Origin: Archangium violaceum
GTDB taxonomy: Bacteria; Myxococcota; Myxococcia; Myxococcales; Myxococcaceae
NCBI RefSeq assembly: GCF_016887565.1
Contig: NZ_CP069396.1
Span: forward strand, 4,181,001 to 4,245,000
Length of the DNA: 64,000 bases
Reading direction: 5' to 3'
Shown here one piece after another: positions 18,990 to 28,121 of the stretch. Position numbers and translations under genes: made by a program. A model generated the notes under the pieces. It did no database searches. It saw only the letters and a list, made by a program, of their open reading frames with translations, and was not told the DNA's origin. Numbering within the stretch: position 1 is the first letter of the stretch; each line of letters begins with the position of its first letter.

Positions 18990-19484
18990 ATGAGCCGACT
19001 TCCTGACTCCACGCGCCCTCCCGCCGATCCCGCCGCGCTCGACCAGGTGCGCGGTCTGGCACGGCAACTGGACACCTCCATCCGGCTGCCTGGGGGCCTG
19101 CGCATCGGGTGGGACGCCCTGCTCGGTCTGATACCGGGCGTGGGCGACTGGGCGGGTGCCTTGCTCTCCAGCTACATCATCTTGCAGGCGGTGCGCCTGG
19201 GCGCCTCGCGCGAGGTGCTGCTGCGCATGGTCGGTAACGTGGGGTTGGAGGCGCTCGTGGGCGCGGTGCCCTTCCTGGGCGATGTCTTCGATGCGGCCTG
19301 GCGGGCCAATACCCGCAACGTGCGCCTGCTCGAGGAGCATCTGGCGGCCCCCTCCGCCGCTCGACGTGCCAGCCGGGCGTGGGTGCTCGGTATCGTGGTG
19401 CTGCTGGTGGCGCTGCTGACGCTGGGGATGACGCTCGCCGTGCTGGCCTTTCGCGCCCTCGCCTCGGTGGGCAGTCAGGCCTGA
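18990..19484 (+). CDS. DUF4112 membrane protein
   Basis: A 164-residue protein with the DUF4112 core: LARQLDTSIRLPGGLRIGWD, then GLIPGVGDWAG and VPFLGDVFDAAWRAN, two glycine/aspartate turns flanking a membrane segment. A further helix lies at the C-terminus (WVLGIVVLLVALLTL). The ATG directly abuts the stop of the DUF808 gene with no spacer, so translation is coupled. Its function is unknown. Confidence 0.85.
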   Translation: MSRLPDSTRPPADPAALDQVRGLARQLDTSIRLPGGLRIGWDALLGLIPGVGDWAGALLSSYIILQAVRLGASREVLLRMVGNVGLEALVGAVPFLGDVFDAAWRANTRNVRLLEEHLAAPSAARRASRAWVLGIVVLLVALLTLGMTLAVLAFRALASVGSQA

Positions 19485-19593
19485 GTCGCCGTCTTCACCA
19501 GTTACACTGGAAATCCTTGATTACGTGCGGTTTTGCGCATAGCGGTACCCGCCTGGCGAAGCCCTTGTCTGAATACGCCATCGAGGAGTGCGC

Positions 19594-21363
19594 ATGCGCA
19601 GATCGAATCCCCGGATCCACCTTCCTCTCATCACGGAGCCCGCTGCTCTCGCGATGCTGGTAGCGAGCGTGCTGCTCGTGTCTCCGCCCGCGCATGCGGC
19701 CATCTCCGCGATAGTGGTGGGCAACGACGCCACCAACGTCAACTACCAGTTCCAATACAGCGGGACTCCGGCCTTCCGGCGCGCGTACATCGACGTCGAC
19801 CGGAATCCCGCGACCGGGTTCGCCCAGCTGGGGACCGGGGCGGACTACCTCCTCGAGAACGACGCCCTGTACAAGCACCTGGGAGGGGGTTGGAGCTGGC
19901 AGTTCGTGAAGACGGTGACACACACGGCCTCGGCGGGCGCCGCCAGCTGGACGGTCGCACGAGCGGATATCGGCGAGAGCTCGACCCCGAACGACGCGGA
20001 CATCGTCTTCCAGGTCGAGTCGCCGCTCGAGACGTCTTCCAAATACACCCATGTCTACAGTGGAAGCACGGGCACGGGCACGACGACCTATTACACGGCG
20101 AGCAGCGCCACCCTCGCCAACCCGGAGCGGGGCTTCTACCACTACACCTCCGACTGCGACAAAACCGACTTCGTCGCGTCCACGTTGAGCGGGTACCGCA
20201 CCAACGAGAAGATCACCCAGGTGTTCTGCATCTTCTACCTGTCGGAGTTCAAGAACAGCCCCATCAGCCAGGCGCAGCTGGACCGCTTCCAACGACAGGC
20301 GAATACGGTGCGGGCCGCGGGGCTCAAGATGATCGTCCGCTTCGCCTATACCCTGTCGACCGCTGGAGATGACGTCCCCCTGAGCCGTGTCACCGCGCAC
20401 CTGGATCAGCTGGCGCCCTACCTGAGCGCCCACAGCGACGTCATCGCGGTCGTGCAGACGGGACTCATCGGCGCCTGGGGCGAGTGGTACTACACCCAGA
20501 ACTTCGGGAACGCGGGGAGTGTATCGCAGACGGATTGGAACAACCGGAAGGCCGTGGTCGACAAGCTGCTCAGCGTTCTCCCGGCCACGCGGATGGTCCA
20601 GCTCCGGACGCCCAAGTTCAAGCGCACGATGTATGGCACGTCGGCGCTCTCCGCCGCGCAGGCCTACAACGGCACCGCGGTCGCCCGGATCGGCCATCAC
20701 AACGACTGCTTCCTGGCCAGCCCCGACGACTGGGGGACGTTCGAGAACACGACGGTCGAGTACCCCTACCTGTCGGCCGAGACGAACTACCTCGCCATGG
20801 GCGGCGAGACCTGCAACTTCAACCCGCCGCGCTCGGATTGCGCCACCGCGTTGAACGAGCTGGCCTCGTTCCACTACTCCTATCTGAATGCCGACTACGA
20901 GCTCACGGTCCTCAATGGTTGGACCAACGGCGGGTGCAGGCCCGAGATTGATCGTCGACTCGGGTACAGGTTCACCCTCGTGTCCGCCACCTTCCCGGGG
21001 ACCGTCAGCCGTGGCGCGGCGATGCCCGTGAACATCCAGCTCAAGAACGAGGGGTGGGCTGCTCCTTTCAATCCCCGGTCGGTCCAGCTGGTTCTGCGCA
21101 ACACCTCGAGCGGCGCCACCTACCGCCTGCCGCTCTCCGCCGATCCTCGCCAGTGGGCGGCGGGGTCGACGGTGACGATCAACCAGGGCGTCACGCTTCC
21201 GGCGACCCTGCCGGCCGGCAGCTATGCCCTCCTGCTGAACCTTCCGGATCCGGCGCCTTCCCTGAGCACCCGTCCGGAGTACGCCATCCAGCTGGCGAAC
21301 CAGAACGTCTGGGAGGCCTCCACGGGGTTCAACGACCTTCAGCGGACCGTGACGGTGCAGTGA
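19594..21363 (+). CDS. Secreted DUF4832/DUF4874 protein
   Basis: A 589-residue exported protein. The start ATG 19594 follows GAGGAG with 5 bases spacing; an in-frame GTG at 19588 overlaps that site and is rejected. The signal peptide ends about residue 33 (PPAHAA). Residues 35-150 are beta-rich. Residues about 165-470 resemble DUF4874/DUF4832: NPERGFYHYTSDCD, then a TIM-barrel-like segment (MIVRFAYTL, VVQTGLIGAWGEWYYTQNFG) with conserved acidic and aromatic residues typical of a glycoside-hydrolase-like pocket. The C-terminal 100 residues are the DUF4832 beta domain. It is probably a carbohydrate-active enzyme of unknown specificity. Confidence 0.8.
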   Translation: MRRSNPRIHLPLITEPAALAMLVASVLLVSPPAHAAISAIVVGNDATNVNYQFQYSGTPAFRRAYIDVDRNPATGFAQLGTGADYLLENDALYKHLGGGWSWQFVKTVTHTASAGAASWTVARADIGESSTPNDADIVFQVESPLETSSKYTHVYSGSTGTGTTTYYTASSATLANPERGFYHYTSDCDKTDFVASTLSGYRTNEKITQVFCIFYLSEFKNSPISQAQLDRFQRQANTVRAAGLKMIVRFAYTLSTAGDDVPLSRVTAHLDQLAPYLSAHSDVIAVVQTGLIGAWGEWYYTQNFGNAGSVSQTDWNNRKAVVDKLLSVLPATRMVQLRTPKFKRTMYGTSALSAAQAYNGTAVARIGHHNDCFLASPDDWGTFENTTVEYPYLSAETNYLAMGGETCNFNPPRSDCATALNELASFHYSYLNADYELTVLNGWTNGGCRPEIDRRLGYRFTLVSATFPGTVSRGAAMPVNIQLKNEGWAAPFNPRSVQLVLRNTSSGATYRLPLSADPRQWAAGSTVTINQGVTLPATLPAGSYALLLNLPDPAPSLSTRPEYAIQLANQNVWEASTGFNDLQRTVTVQ

Positions 21364-21378
21364 GACCCGGGAGGGCGA

Positions 21379-21978
21379 TCAGAAGACGCGGTAGATCTGC
21401 CCGGTCTGGTGGCCCTCCACGCTTCGGCTGTAGGCGAGGGCCACGCGGGCCGCGGGGACGGCCTCGAAGCCTCGGAAGAAGGGGGCGAGCTGAGGCAGCG
21501 ACTCCTGCACCACGTTCGGGCTGACGAGATTGATGCGCAGCCCGCGCGGCAGCTCGATGGCGGCCGCGCGCACGAAGCCCTCCAGCGCGCTGTTCACCAT
21601 CGAGGCCGAGCTGCCGTGGCGGATGGGCTGCTCGGCGAGGATTCCTCCCGTCACGGTGATGGAGCCTCCGTCGTTCAGCCAGGCGCGGCCGATCATGGCC
21701 AGGTTCACCTGGCCCATCAGCTTGTCCCGCAGGCCGATGCTGAAATGCTCCTCGGTCATCTGCTCGAGCGGGGCGAAGTGCACGTTTCCAGCGGCCGAGA
21801 CCACCGCATCCACGCGGCCGACCTGCTCGAACATGCGGCGGATGCTGGCACTGTCGGTGATGTCCACCTTCACGTCCCCCCGGCCGCGGCCAGCGCTGAC
21901 GAGAGTGTGGCGGGTGCCCAGCTCCCGGGCGACCGCGCTACCGATGACTCCATGGGCTCCGACGAGAAGAACCTTCAT
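21379..21978 (-). CDS. Short-chain dehydrogenase-like protein without the YxxxK pair
   Basis: A 199-residue Rossmann protein with an N-terminal dinucleotide motif (GAHGVIGSAVARELG) and NAG-like strand (VVSAAGNVHFAP). At the catalytic position it reads SASMVN, so the usual tyrosine and lysine are both missing. This variant is typical of a small SDR subfamily rather than a mutation unique to this gene. It is divergent from a LysR regulator, 109 bases away, which probably controls it. Whether it is a true oxidoreductase is open. Confidence 0.8.
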   Translation of the reverse strand: MKVLLVGAHGVIGSAVARELGTRHTLVSAGRGRGDVKVDITDSASIRRMFEQVGRVDAVVSAAGNVHFAPLEQMTEEHFSIGLRDKLMGQVNLAMIGRAWLNDGGSITVTGGILAEQPIRHGSSASMVNSALEGFVRAAAIELPRGLRINLVSPNVVQESLPQLAPFFRGFEAVPAARVALAYSRSVEGHQTGQIYRVF

Positions 21979-21992
21979 GACTGCCTCCGTTT

Positions 21993-22010
21993 TGTTCGAT
22001 GATGCGAACC
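21993..22010. promoter_or_regulatory. Candidate LysR-type binding site
   Basis: TGTTCG-N6-CGAACC, an imperfect inverted repeat, lies 14 bases upstream of the SDR start in the SDR/LysR intergenic region. A second related half-site (TGTTCGCA) begins at 22079, next to the regulator's own start. This arrangement suits LysR control of the target gene and itself; it is a prediction from symmetry only. Confidence 0.45.
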
Positions 22011-22087
22011 AATGCTCGGGAACGTGGAGAAGATGCCCCCGGAGGGGAGGGGGATAAACGGGTCCCGGGCGGAAACACTGTTCGCAT

Positions 22088-23008
22088 ATGAAGACAATGC
22101 TCGGACGATTCGATCAGTCGCTGGCCTTCGTCACGGTGGCGGAGCTGGGCAGCTTCACGCGAGCGGCGGAGAAGCTCGGCTGCTCGAAGGCCCACGCCAG
22201 CGAGCAGGTGGCGGAGCTGGAGCGGGCGCTGGGCGTGCAGTTGCTGCACCGGACGACGCGGCGGCTGACGCTGACCGAGGCCGGGCGGCTCTATCTGGAG
22301 TACTGCCGCCAGTTGCGCGAGGTGCTGCTGGAGGCGGAGCGCGCGGTCTCGGCGACCACCTCCGAGGTGGGCGGTCGGCTGCGGGTCACCGCGCCGACTT
22401 CCTTCGGTGAGACCTTCCTGCCCGAGCTGGTGCTGGCGTTCCAGGGCACCTACCCGAACGTCGAGGTGGAGATCGACCTGAGCGTGCTGCGGCGGGACCT
22501 GGTGGGGGATGGATACGACGTGGCCCTGCGCACGACGCGGGCGCTGGAGGAGCACCTGGTGGCACGCCCGCTGGGGGTGGTGCGCGAGGTGGTGGTGGCG
22601 AGCCCTGCCTTCCTGGCAACGCACGGACCGCTCGACACCCCCAGCGCCCTGGCGCGGGTCCCGTGCATCCTCAACCCCCACTTCCGTGATGACGCACTCT
22701 GGCTGTTCGAGCGCGAGGGCCGCACCGAGACCGCCACCGTGGGAGGCCGGCTGCGCATCAACCTCTACAGTGCCATCCGCCGCGCGGCGCTGGCCGGTGC
22801 CGGAGTGGTGCGGCTGCCCCTCTTCCAGGTGCGGGAGGATCTGGAAGAGGGCGCGCTGGTGCGCCTCTGCCCCGGGTATGAGTTGGTGGCCATGCCGTTG
22901 TACCTGCTCTACCCGTCACGCCGGCACCTGCCGCTGCGGACGCGGGTGTTCATCGACTTCCTGTTGCGCTGGTTCGAGGCGCCGGAGCGGCGCGAGCTGC
23001 TCACCTGA
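22088..23008 (+). CDS. LysR-family transcriptional regulator
   Basis: A 306-residue regulator. The winged helix-turn-helix covers residues 5-62 (AELGSFTRAAEKLGCSKAHASEQ, VQLLHRTTRRLTLTEAG) and the substrate-binding domain residues 90-296, including RLRVTAPTSFGETFLPELV. It belongs to the LTTR branch that often regulates a divergent oxidoreductase, and an SDR-like gene is divergent here. The effector is unknown. Confidence 0.9.
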   Translation: MKTMLGRFDQSLAFVTVAELGSFTRAAEKLGCSKAHASEQVAELERALGVQLLHRTTRRLTLTEAGRLYLEYCRQLREVLLEAERAVSATTSEVGGRLRVTAPTSFGETFLPELVLAFQGTYPNVEVEIDLSVLRRDLVGDGYDVALRTTRALEEHLVARPLGVVREVVVASPAFLATHGPLDTPSALARVPCILNPHFRDDALWLFEREGRTETATVGGRLRINLYSAIRRAALAGAGVVRLPLFQVREDLEEGALVRLCPGYELVAMPLYLLYPSRRHLPLRTRVFIDFLLRWFEAPERRELLT

Positions 23009-23188
23009 GAGCGCTGGCAACTGGCCTGTTCGAGGCGGGGATTCATCGCCATGCGCGAACCTCTTGTCAGGGGGTGGGTGCACCCAGACGAGGGCTCGAC
23101 GCGAGGCCTGACGAAGGCTCGATGGCTGGTTTGGCGGCGAGGGCCGGTGTCTCATCGCGAGCTCCGGCCTTTGCTTTCAATGACTGTC

Positions 23189-23869
23189 TCAACGGTCTTC
23201 GCTTCTCTTGATGGGGAGAGCGCCCTGGAGGCGCGCGCGAAGGACCGCTCCGAGCACCTTGGCGCTCTCCTCGGGCACGCGGGCCAGGTGGGTGTAGAGC
23301 GTCTCCTCGAGCTGCGCGAGCGTCTCGGGCGCCGCCCCGGCCTCCCGCATCCCGGCGAGTACGGCATAGGCCGCCATGCCGAGCGGCTCGGCGTAACCGT
23401 TCGACTCCTCCCAGAACTCCTCGAAACAGGGAACGGTTTCTCCGGAGATGACGCGGACCAGACGCCCCACGGCGGCCTCCCAGTACGTCCGGTGCGCTTC
23501 GTGGGACTCGGGACTCAAGAAGGGACCCTGGCAGATTTCGATGCGCGTGCCACCGTTGGTGGGGTCGAGGAGGATGGAGGCGCGGGTCGTCTCTGGCCCG
23601 AAGTTCCCTCCGTCCCAGGCCAGTTGCATCCAGAGGACTTCATCGGGTTCCACGGCGAGGACGCGGCCGGTCAGCGCCAGGGGCGTGCCCTGGTCATCGA
23701 GCAGGTCCAGCCGGAACGGCTCGCCCACGTCCGCGTCCGCGTCCCCTCCGACGCGGAAACCGCCCGGCGGAGCCCCAAACCAGCGCCGGAGCTGGAACGG
23801 ATCCTCGATGGCCTCGAACACCTGCCTTGGAGTCTGGGCCACCCACCACTCCATCACCAGCTCGCTCAT
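23189..23869 (-). CDS. SRPBCC/AHSA1-domain protein
   Basis: A 226-residue protein. Residues 1-150 are an activator-of-Hsp90-like SRPBCC domain (VEWWVAQTPRQVFEAIEDP, WFGAPPGGFRVGGDAD, EPDEVLWMQLAWDG). The last 75 residues are helical and unassigned. The start overlaps the stop of the upstream oxygenase gene (ATGA), so they form a two-gene operon. SRPBCC proteins bind hydrophobic ligands; the substrate is not evident. Confidence 0.8.
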   Translation of the reverse strand: MSELVMEWWVAQTPRQVFEAIEDPFQLRRWFGAPPGGFRVGGDADADVGEPFRLDLLDDQGTPLALTGRVLAVEPDEVLWMQLAWDGGNFGPETTRASILLDPTNGGTRIEICQGPFLSPESHEAHRTYWEAAVGRLVRVISGETVPCFEEFWEESNGYAEPLGMAAYAVLAGMREAGAAPETLAQLEETLYTHLARVPEESAKVLGAVLRARLQGALPIKRSEDR

Positions 23870-24519
23870 TCCCGCACTCCTTCCGTCCGGGTCCGCATCT
23901 CGAAACGAGGCACCTTCGCGAGCACGGCCTCCGGCAGGCGGTATTGCTCGACCACCAGGCTGATGCGTGCCGCCGAGAGCTCGGGGGCCCCGGCCTCGAC
24001 CGCCGCCACCTCGTGTGCGAGGTCGCCCCGGAACGTCACCAACGAGCGCTGCCTGGGAGCCAGCGCCGCCACCTGCCTGCCGCGGTGATACAGCCGCAGC
24101 TCTCCTCCCGCGAGCTGTTCCGGCACCTGCACGTAGAGCACGCTCACGGCGACCGGGCCGTCGAGGTGGGCCTCGTAGAAGTTCATGCTGCGATCCAGGT
24201 GGCGGTCCACCCCGCGTCCATTTTGAATCAGGAGCGGGTTGAGCAGGAACGCGTTGCAGCCCGGCAGGAGCGCGGTTTCGAGGAAGGGGGCGAAGGCTGG
24301 AAACCGGGCTGTCACCTCGGAGCGGGCCTCGCGCCGGAAGGTGATCGAAAAGCCATAGGTGCCCGAGAACTGGGACGACAGGTTGGTTTCCCCGAGCAGG
24401 GAAGAGCCCAGGATGGCCGACCGGATGGCCTCGAGGGTGTTCGACGGAAAGACGTCGGGCGTGCGGTGGACGAAGGTCTGGAGGCGGAAGGCTCCACCCC
24501 AGGGCGGCTGGAAGCTCAT
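23866..24519 (-). CDS. 2-oxoglutarate/Fe(II)-dependent oxygenase-like protein
   Basis: A 217-residue protein with the facial triad of a double-stranded beta-helix oxygenase: H107 and D109 in DRHLDRS, then H169 (RGDLAHEV), with R185 (ARISLVV) placed to bind 2-oxoglutarate. The layout LLNPLLIQNGRG...HLD...GGELRLYHRG resembles prolyl-4-hydroxylase-like members. The substrate is unknown. It is the first gene of an operon with the SRPBCC protein. Confidence 0.75.
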   Translation of the reverse strand: MSFQPPWGGAFRLQTFVHRTPDVFPSNTLEAIRSAILGSSLLGETNLSSQFSGTYGFSITFRREARSEVTARFPAFAPFLETALLPGCNAFLLNPLLIQNGRGVDRHLDRSMNFYEAHLDGPVAVSVLYVQVPEQLAGGELRLYHRGRQVAALAPRQRSLVTFRGDLAHEVAAVEAGAPELSAARISLVVEQYRLPEAVLAKVPRFEMRTRTEGVRE

Positions 24520-24536
24520 GGGGGGACTCTACCGCG

Positions 24537-26558
24537 CTATGCGCGCTCCCGGGGCAGCCTCACGGTGAAGGTGGTGCCCGTGGCGGAGCTGGAGCTGGCG
24601 GTGATGGAGCCGCCGTGGGCCAGGACGATCTGCTGCGCGATGTAGAGACCCAACCCCAGTCCTCCCTGGCGCGAGCTGTCCGCGGCGCGGCGGAAGGGAT
24701 CGAAGACATGGGGCAGCAGGGGGTCGGGGATGGGCGTCCCCTGGTTCATCACCGTGAGGATGATCTCTTGGCCCTCTTCGTGGAGGTCCACCTCCACGGG
24801 GGTGTTCCCGGCCCCGTGTTTCAGCGCGTTGCCCACCAGGTTGGAGATGACCTGGGCGAGCCGATCCAGGTCCCACTCTCCGGTGTACGGCCCCTGGTTG
24901 TGGGAGAACACGAGGCGACCCGGGTGCGTCACCTCGAACTCCTCGAGCGTGGTGCGCACCAGCCCCAGCAGCTCGCCGGGCCGGCGATGCAGGGGGATGC
25001 CGCCGCCCAATCGGGCGCGGGTGAAGTCGAGCAGGTCGGTGATCATCCGCGACATGCGCTCCGCGCTCTGGACGATGCGCCGCACCCGGCCGCGTATGGG
25101 CTCGGAGAGGTCCTCCTGACGCAGCAGTATTCCGGCGGCCAGGGTGATGCTGTTGAGCGGACTGCGCAGATCGTGGCTGACGATGCCCATCAGCCGTTCG
25201 CGGAACTGCTCGGCGCGCTTGCGCTCGGTGACATCCCGGAGGAAGACGGCCAGCCCGCCCTCGGCGGTGGGGTAGGCGTTCACGCTCGCCCAGAGGTCCT
25301 GCGGGGGATAGTACTCCTCGAAATGCACGGGGACGCGTTCCTTCATCGCGCGCCGGTACTCGCGCCAGTACGCGGACTCGGGATTGTTGATGGCGGGGAA
25401 GACATCCCAGATGACACGGCCGAGCGTCTCCTCGCGAGGCTTCTTGCTGACGAGCTCCTGGTTCTTGTTCACCTGGAGGATGCGGAAGTCCTTGTCGAGC
25501 AGGATGAACGGATCCCCGTGCTCCAGCACCTCCTCCGCGCGTTGGCTCAGGCGCAGCGCCCGCTCGGCCTGCTCGCGCAACCGGGTCTGCTCACGCAGGT
25601 ATTGCTCGCGCTCCTCGGCGCGGTTCTTCCGCTCGGTGATGTCCTGGCAGTAGACGGCGATCCCCTGCTCGGTGGGATAGGCGTGGAACTCGAACCAGCG
25701 GTTCCACGGCGCGTAGTAGTTCTCGAAGGCGAGCGGGATGCGCTCGGTGGCCACGCGCCTGTAGTAGTGCTCCACGTTCGTGCCCAGGGTGGCGGGGAAG
25801 ACTTCCCAATGGTCGCGGCCCAGCACCTGCTCGCGTGTCAGGCCCATGAAGCGCTCGGCCTCGTGGTTGACGTAGGTGAAGCGCCAGTCCCGGTCGAAGG
25901 AGAGGAAGGCCTCGGAGATGCTCTCCAGGATGGAGGTGACCTGCTGCTTCTCGTGCTCGGCGGCCGCCTCGACGGCCCGGCGCAGGTGCTCCTCACTCAC
26001 TCGCGGTGCCTCGGTGCGGTGGGCGCCCTGACGGTTCTTGGGGGAGTACTCGCTCAAGAAGGAGACGGCGTGCGCCATGGCGGCCTGGAGCCCGTTGCGA
26101 ATGAGCTGGATGTCCTCGGGGGTGGGCCGCTGGCCGGGCGGAAGGGACACCCAGAGGCCCGCGAGGAGTCGTTCGAGGAGCACGAGCTCGGTCCTCACGT
26201 CTTCCAGGGTGTAGCCCAGTTGGAGGCGCAGCCGGAGGTGGGTCTCTTCCAGACGCCGCCGGGTGTAGTCGGGGTCCCCTCGCTGACCGCGGGAGAGGGC
26301 GCACAGGGTGTCGAGGTACTCGGGGAGGTTGTCGATGACGTCCTGGGGGCACACCTCCCGGGCGGACGGGAGCCGGCTGGCCTCCTCGAGGTAATGCTGG
26401 AGCAGGGACTCTCGATTCCGCTCGATGAGGTCGGCGATGGATGGCATGGGCCGAGGGTTGACCTCTCCAGTCGGTTGGCGTTCACCGGTCCCAGGCTCGT
26501 CTGGCATGAAATCTTCCAGCCGCGTTGTTCGCCTGACAGAGAAGTGCACGAGGCTCAT
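24537..26558 (-). CDS. Cytoplasmic PAS-domain sensor histidine kinase with RsbRD-type N-terminus
   Basis: Up to 673 residues without membrane helices. Residues about 40-170 form an RsbRD-like N-terminal domain (IADLIERNRESLLQHYLEEA). PAS domains lie at about 205-320 and 345-455 (LSFDRDWRFTYVNHEAERFM; ILLDKDFRILQVNKNQELV). The HisKA box has the phospho-accepting histidine near residue 462 (MGIVSHDLRSPLNSI). The HATPase follows with N (LVGNALKHG), G1 and G2 boxes (GGLGLGLYI). No receiver or response regulator is adjacent, so it is an orphan. The start may be 26558 or ATG 26507, which has a GGAAG ribosome site. Confidence 0.88.
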   Translation of the reverse strand: MSLVHFSVRRTTRLEDFMPDEPGTGERQPTGEVNPRPMPSIADLIERNRESLLQHYLEEASRLPSAREVCPQDVIDNLPEYLDTLCALSRGQRGDPDYTRRRLEETHLRLRLQLGYTLEDVRTELVLLERLLAGLWVSLPPGQRPTPEDIQLIRNGLQAAMAHAVSFLSEYSPKNRQGAHRTEAPRVSEEHLRRAVEAAAEHEKQQVTSILESISEAFLSFDRDWRFTYVNHEAERFMGLTREQVLGRDHWEVFPATLGTNVEHYYRRVATERIPLAFENYYAPWNRWFEFHAYPTEQGIAVYCQDITERKNRAEEREQYLREQTRLREQAERALRLSQRAEEVLEHGDPFILLDKDFRILQVNKNQELVSKKPREETLGRVIWDVFPAINNPESAYWREYRRAMKERVPVHFEEYYPPQDLWASVNAYPTAEGGLAVFLRDVTERKRAEQFRERLMGIVSHDLRSPLNSITLAAGILLRQEDLSEPIRGRVRRIVQSAERMSRMITDLLDFTRARLGGGIPLHRRPGELLGLVRTTLEEFEVTHPGRLVFSHNQGPYTGEWDLDRLAQVISNLVGNALKHGAGNTPVEVDLHEEGQEIILTVMNQGTPIPDPLLPHVFDPFRRAADSSRQGGLGLGLYIAQQIVLAHGGSITASSSSATGTTFTVRLPRERA

Positions 26559-26721
26559 GTGCCTCCCGCGGACCCGCGTTGGCCCGGCGACTCGTGCTCC
26601 TGGATGCGTGTGTCACGGGTGTTCCCCCGAGGACAGCGTACAGCGGACAGCGGACGGCGCCCAGCCATCAACGCCGCGGAAGTTGTCGGTGACAGGGAGG
26701 GAGGGGGACTAGAGTGAAGCC

Positions 26722-27261
26722 ATGGACGAGCGGGTCCTCGCCAAGGTGCTCATCGTTGGCAACATCGGGAGCGGCAAGAGCACGTTTGCCCATGCGCTGG
26801 GGACGGCCCTGGGCTGGCGCCGGTATGGAATCGACGAGGCGCGCCAGGCCCATGGCGATGGCTCGCCCGCGGGAGAGGCCCGGGCCTGGGCGGCGTTCCT
26901 CGAGCGCGCGGAGTCCGACTCCTCCATTCTCCTCGAGTGCACGGGCGCCGGGCCCTTCATGGACCTCCTCCGGCTCGCGCTCCGTCGAAGCGGACACGCC
27001 TGGACGCTCCTCTGGGTGGATACACCCCCGGAGGAGTGCCTCCGCCGGGTGGAGCGTCGCGGTCTGGCCATTCCCTACCCAGACTTCGGCGTCCCCATCT
27101 CGCAAGTGATTCCCGGGGTCGCTCGCAACCTCGCGCGGGCATTGGAGGAGTCCTGGCCCCGGCCGCTGCATCGCGTGGAGGGACTGGGTCCGGTGGAGCA
27201 GGAGGTGGCGCGCGCGGTTCAGGTTCTGTCGGGCTGGCTGACTCGAGACGGGCGGCCATGA
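26722..27261 (+). CDS. Small P-loop NTPase, possible kinase
   Basis: A 179-residue protein with Walker A GNIGSGKST (residues 13-21) and a shikimate/adenylate-kinase-like fold; LLWVDTPPEECLRR resembles the kinase lid region. The stop overlaps the next gene's ATG (ATGA). The downstream genes encode a nucleotidyltransferase and a glycosyltransferase, so a role in activating a sugar or other small molecule is conceivable. The substrate cannot be told from the sequence. Confidence 0.75.
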   Translation: MDERVLAKVLIVGNIGSGKSTFAHALGTALGWRRYGIDEARQAHGDGSPAGEARAWAAFLERAESDSSILLECTGAGPFMDLLRLALRRSGHAWTLLWVDTPPEECLRRVERRGLAIPYPDFGVPISQVIPGVARNLARALEESWPRPLHRVEGLGPVEQEVARAVQVLSGWLTRDGRP

Positions 27262-28121
27262 GCGATGGCCCCCTGCACCACCTGGCCCAGCGGATTCGCG
27301 CGTGGGCGGAGCGGGCTCCGGCCGTCCGCGCGCTCTTCTGGTACGGAGGCTATGGCTACGGCCAACTCCTTCCCGGCAGTGATCTCGACATGGCCGTGCT
27401 CCTCTCCCCGGGAGCGGATGCCGCCCGGGTCTCCAATGCACTGGTGGATGCGCTGAGCACCCAGGGCGACCCGGTGGAACTCGTCGTCTTCACTCCGGAG
27501 GAGCAACGCCTCACCGCCTGGATGAGCGAGGCGCTGACGAAGCTGGACCTCGTCTTCGGGCGGACGGCCGGGGAGCTGGCCTGGCTCGCCGATGCGGGGG
27601 ATGTCCCTCCGCCCCGGCTGACGTCCGCCTGGCCCGTCCAGGACCCCGAGGTGCTGGACCTGCTCCACCGTGCATCACGGCCCATCGCCGAGTCCGATGC
27701 GGAGCTTCGCCGGGAACGAAGTGAACGGGAGATCGACAAGTTCCTCATCGCGTTCGAGGCCTGCTCGGCGGCTCATGCGAAGGGCGACGCCTACGCCTTC
27801 TATTTCCAATACAACCTCGCGCTCGGCCGGCTCGCGCGCCTCGTTCAGCTCACGCGCGTGGGACACCGGTACCTGTACCTCCCGCGCAACCTCCTCACGG
27901 GCGCGTTGGAGGCGGATGAGAGGGCGTCGTTCCGTCTCCTCTCGGGGACGCTCCAGCTGTCCGAGGCCCATGACCGCGAACGCGCGCTCGCCAAGGCATT
28001 CCTCGAGACCCTGGAAGAGGTGCGAGCGGTGCTCGGGGCACGCCGGGAGTCCGCGGGGCTGGCGAGGTTCCTGGAGCGCATCTTGCGCCGGGACCAGCCG
28101 CCCGGTGAGGGGCACCCATGA
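27258..28121 (+). CDS. Nucleotidyltransferase-domain protein
   Basis: A 287-residue protein. Residues 20-110 form a Pol-beta-like nucleotidyltransferase domain with the metal-binding pair in GSDLDMAVLLS (D42, D44); the usual GS motif before it reads GG (residues 30-31). The C-terminal half is helical, resembling the HEPN/substrate domain fused or paired to minimal nucleotidyltransferases (YAFYFQYNLALGRLARL). It overlaps both neighbours by 4 bases in a tight operon. It could nucleotidylate a small molecule, tRNA or protein; a MNT-type antitoxin is less likely because no separate HEPN gene is present. Confidence 0.75.
   Translation: MSDGPLHHLAQRIRAWAERAPAVRALFWYGGYGYGQLLPGSDLDMAVLLSPGADAARVSNALVDALSTQGDPVELVVFTPEEQRLTAWMSEALTKLDLVFGRTAGELAWLADAGDVPPPRLTSAWPVQDPEVLDLLHRASRPIAESDAELRRERSEREIDKFLIAFEACSAAHAKGDAYAFYFQYNLALGRLARLVQLTRVGHRYLYLPRNLLTGALEADERASFRLLSGTLQLSEAHDRERALAKAFLETLEEVRAVLGARRESAGLARFLERILRRDQPPGEGHP

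Noticed and set aside
24615-26717. Long open frame (700 codons) on the plus strand
   Set aside because: Antisense to the PAS histidine kinase, whose domains are unmistakable.
27258-28121. MNT/HEPN toxin-antitoxin module
   Set aside because: The nucleotidyltransferase is large with its own helical domain and no separate HEPN gene lies beside it.
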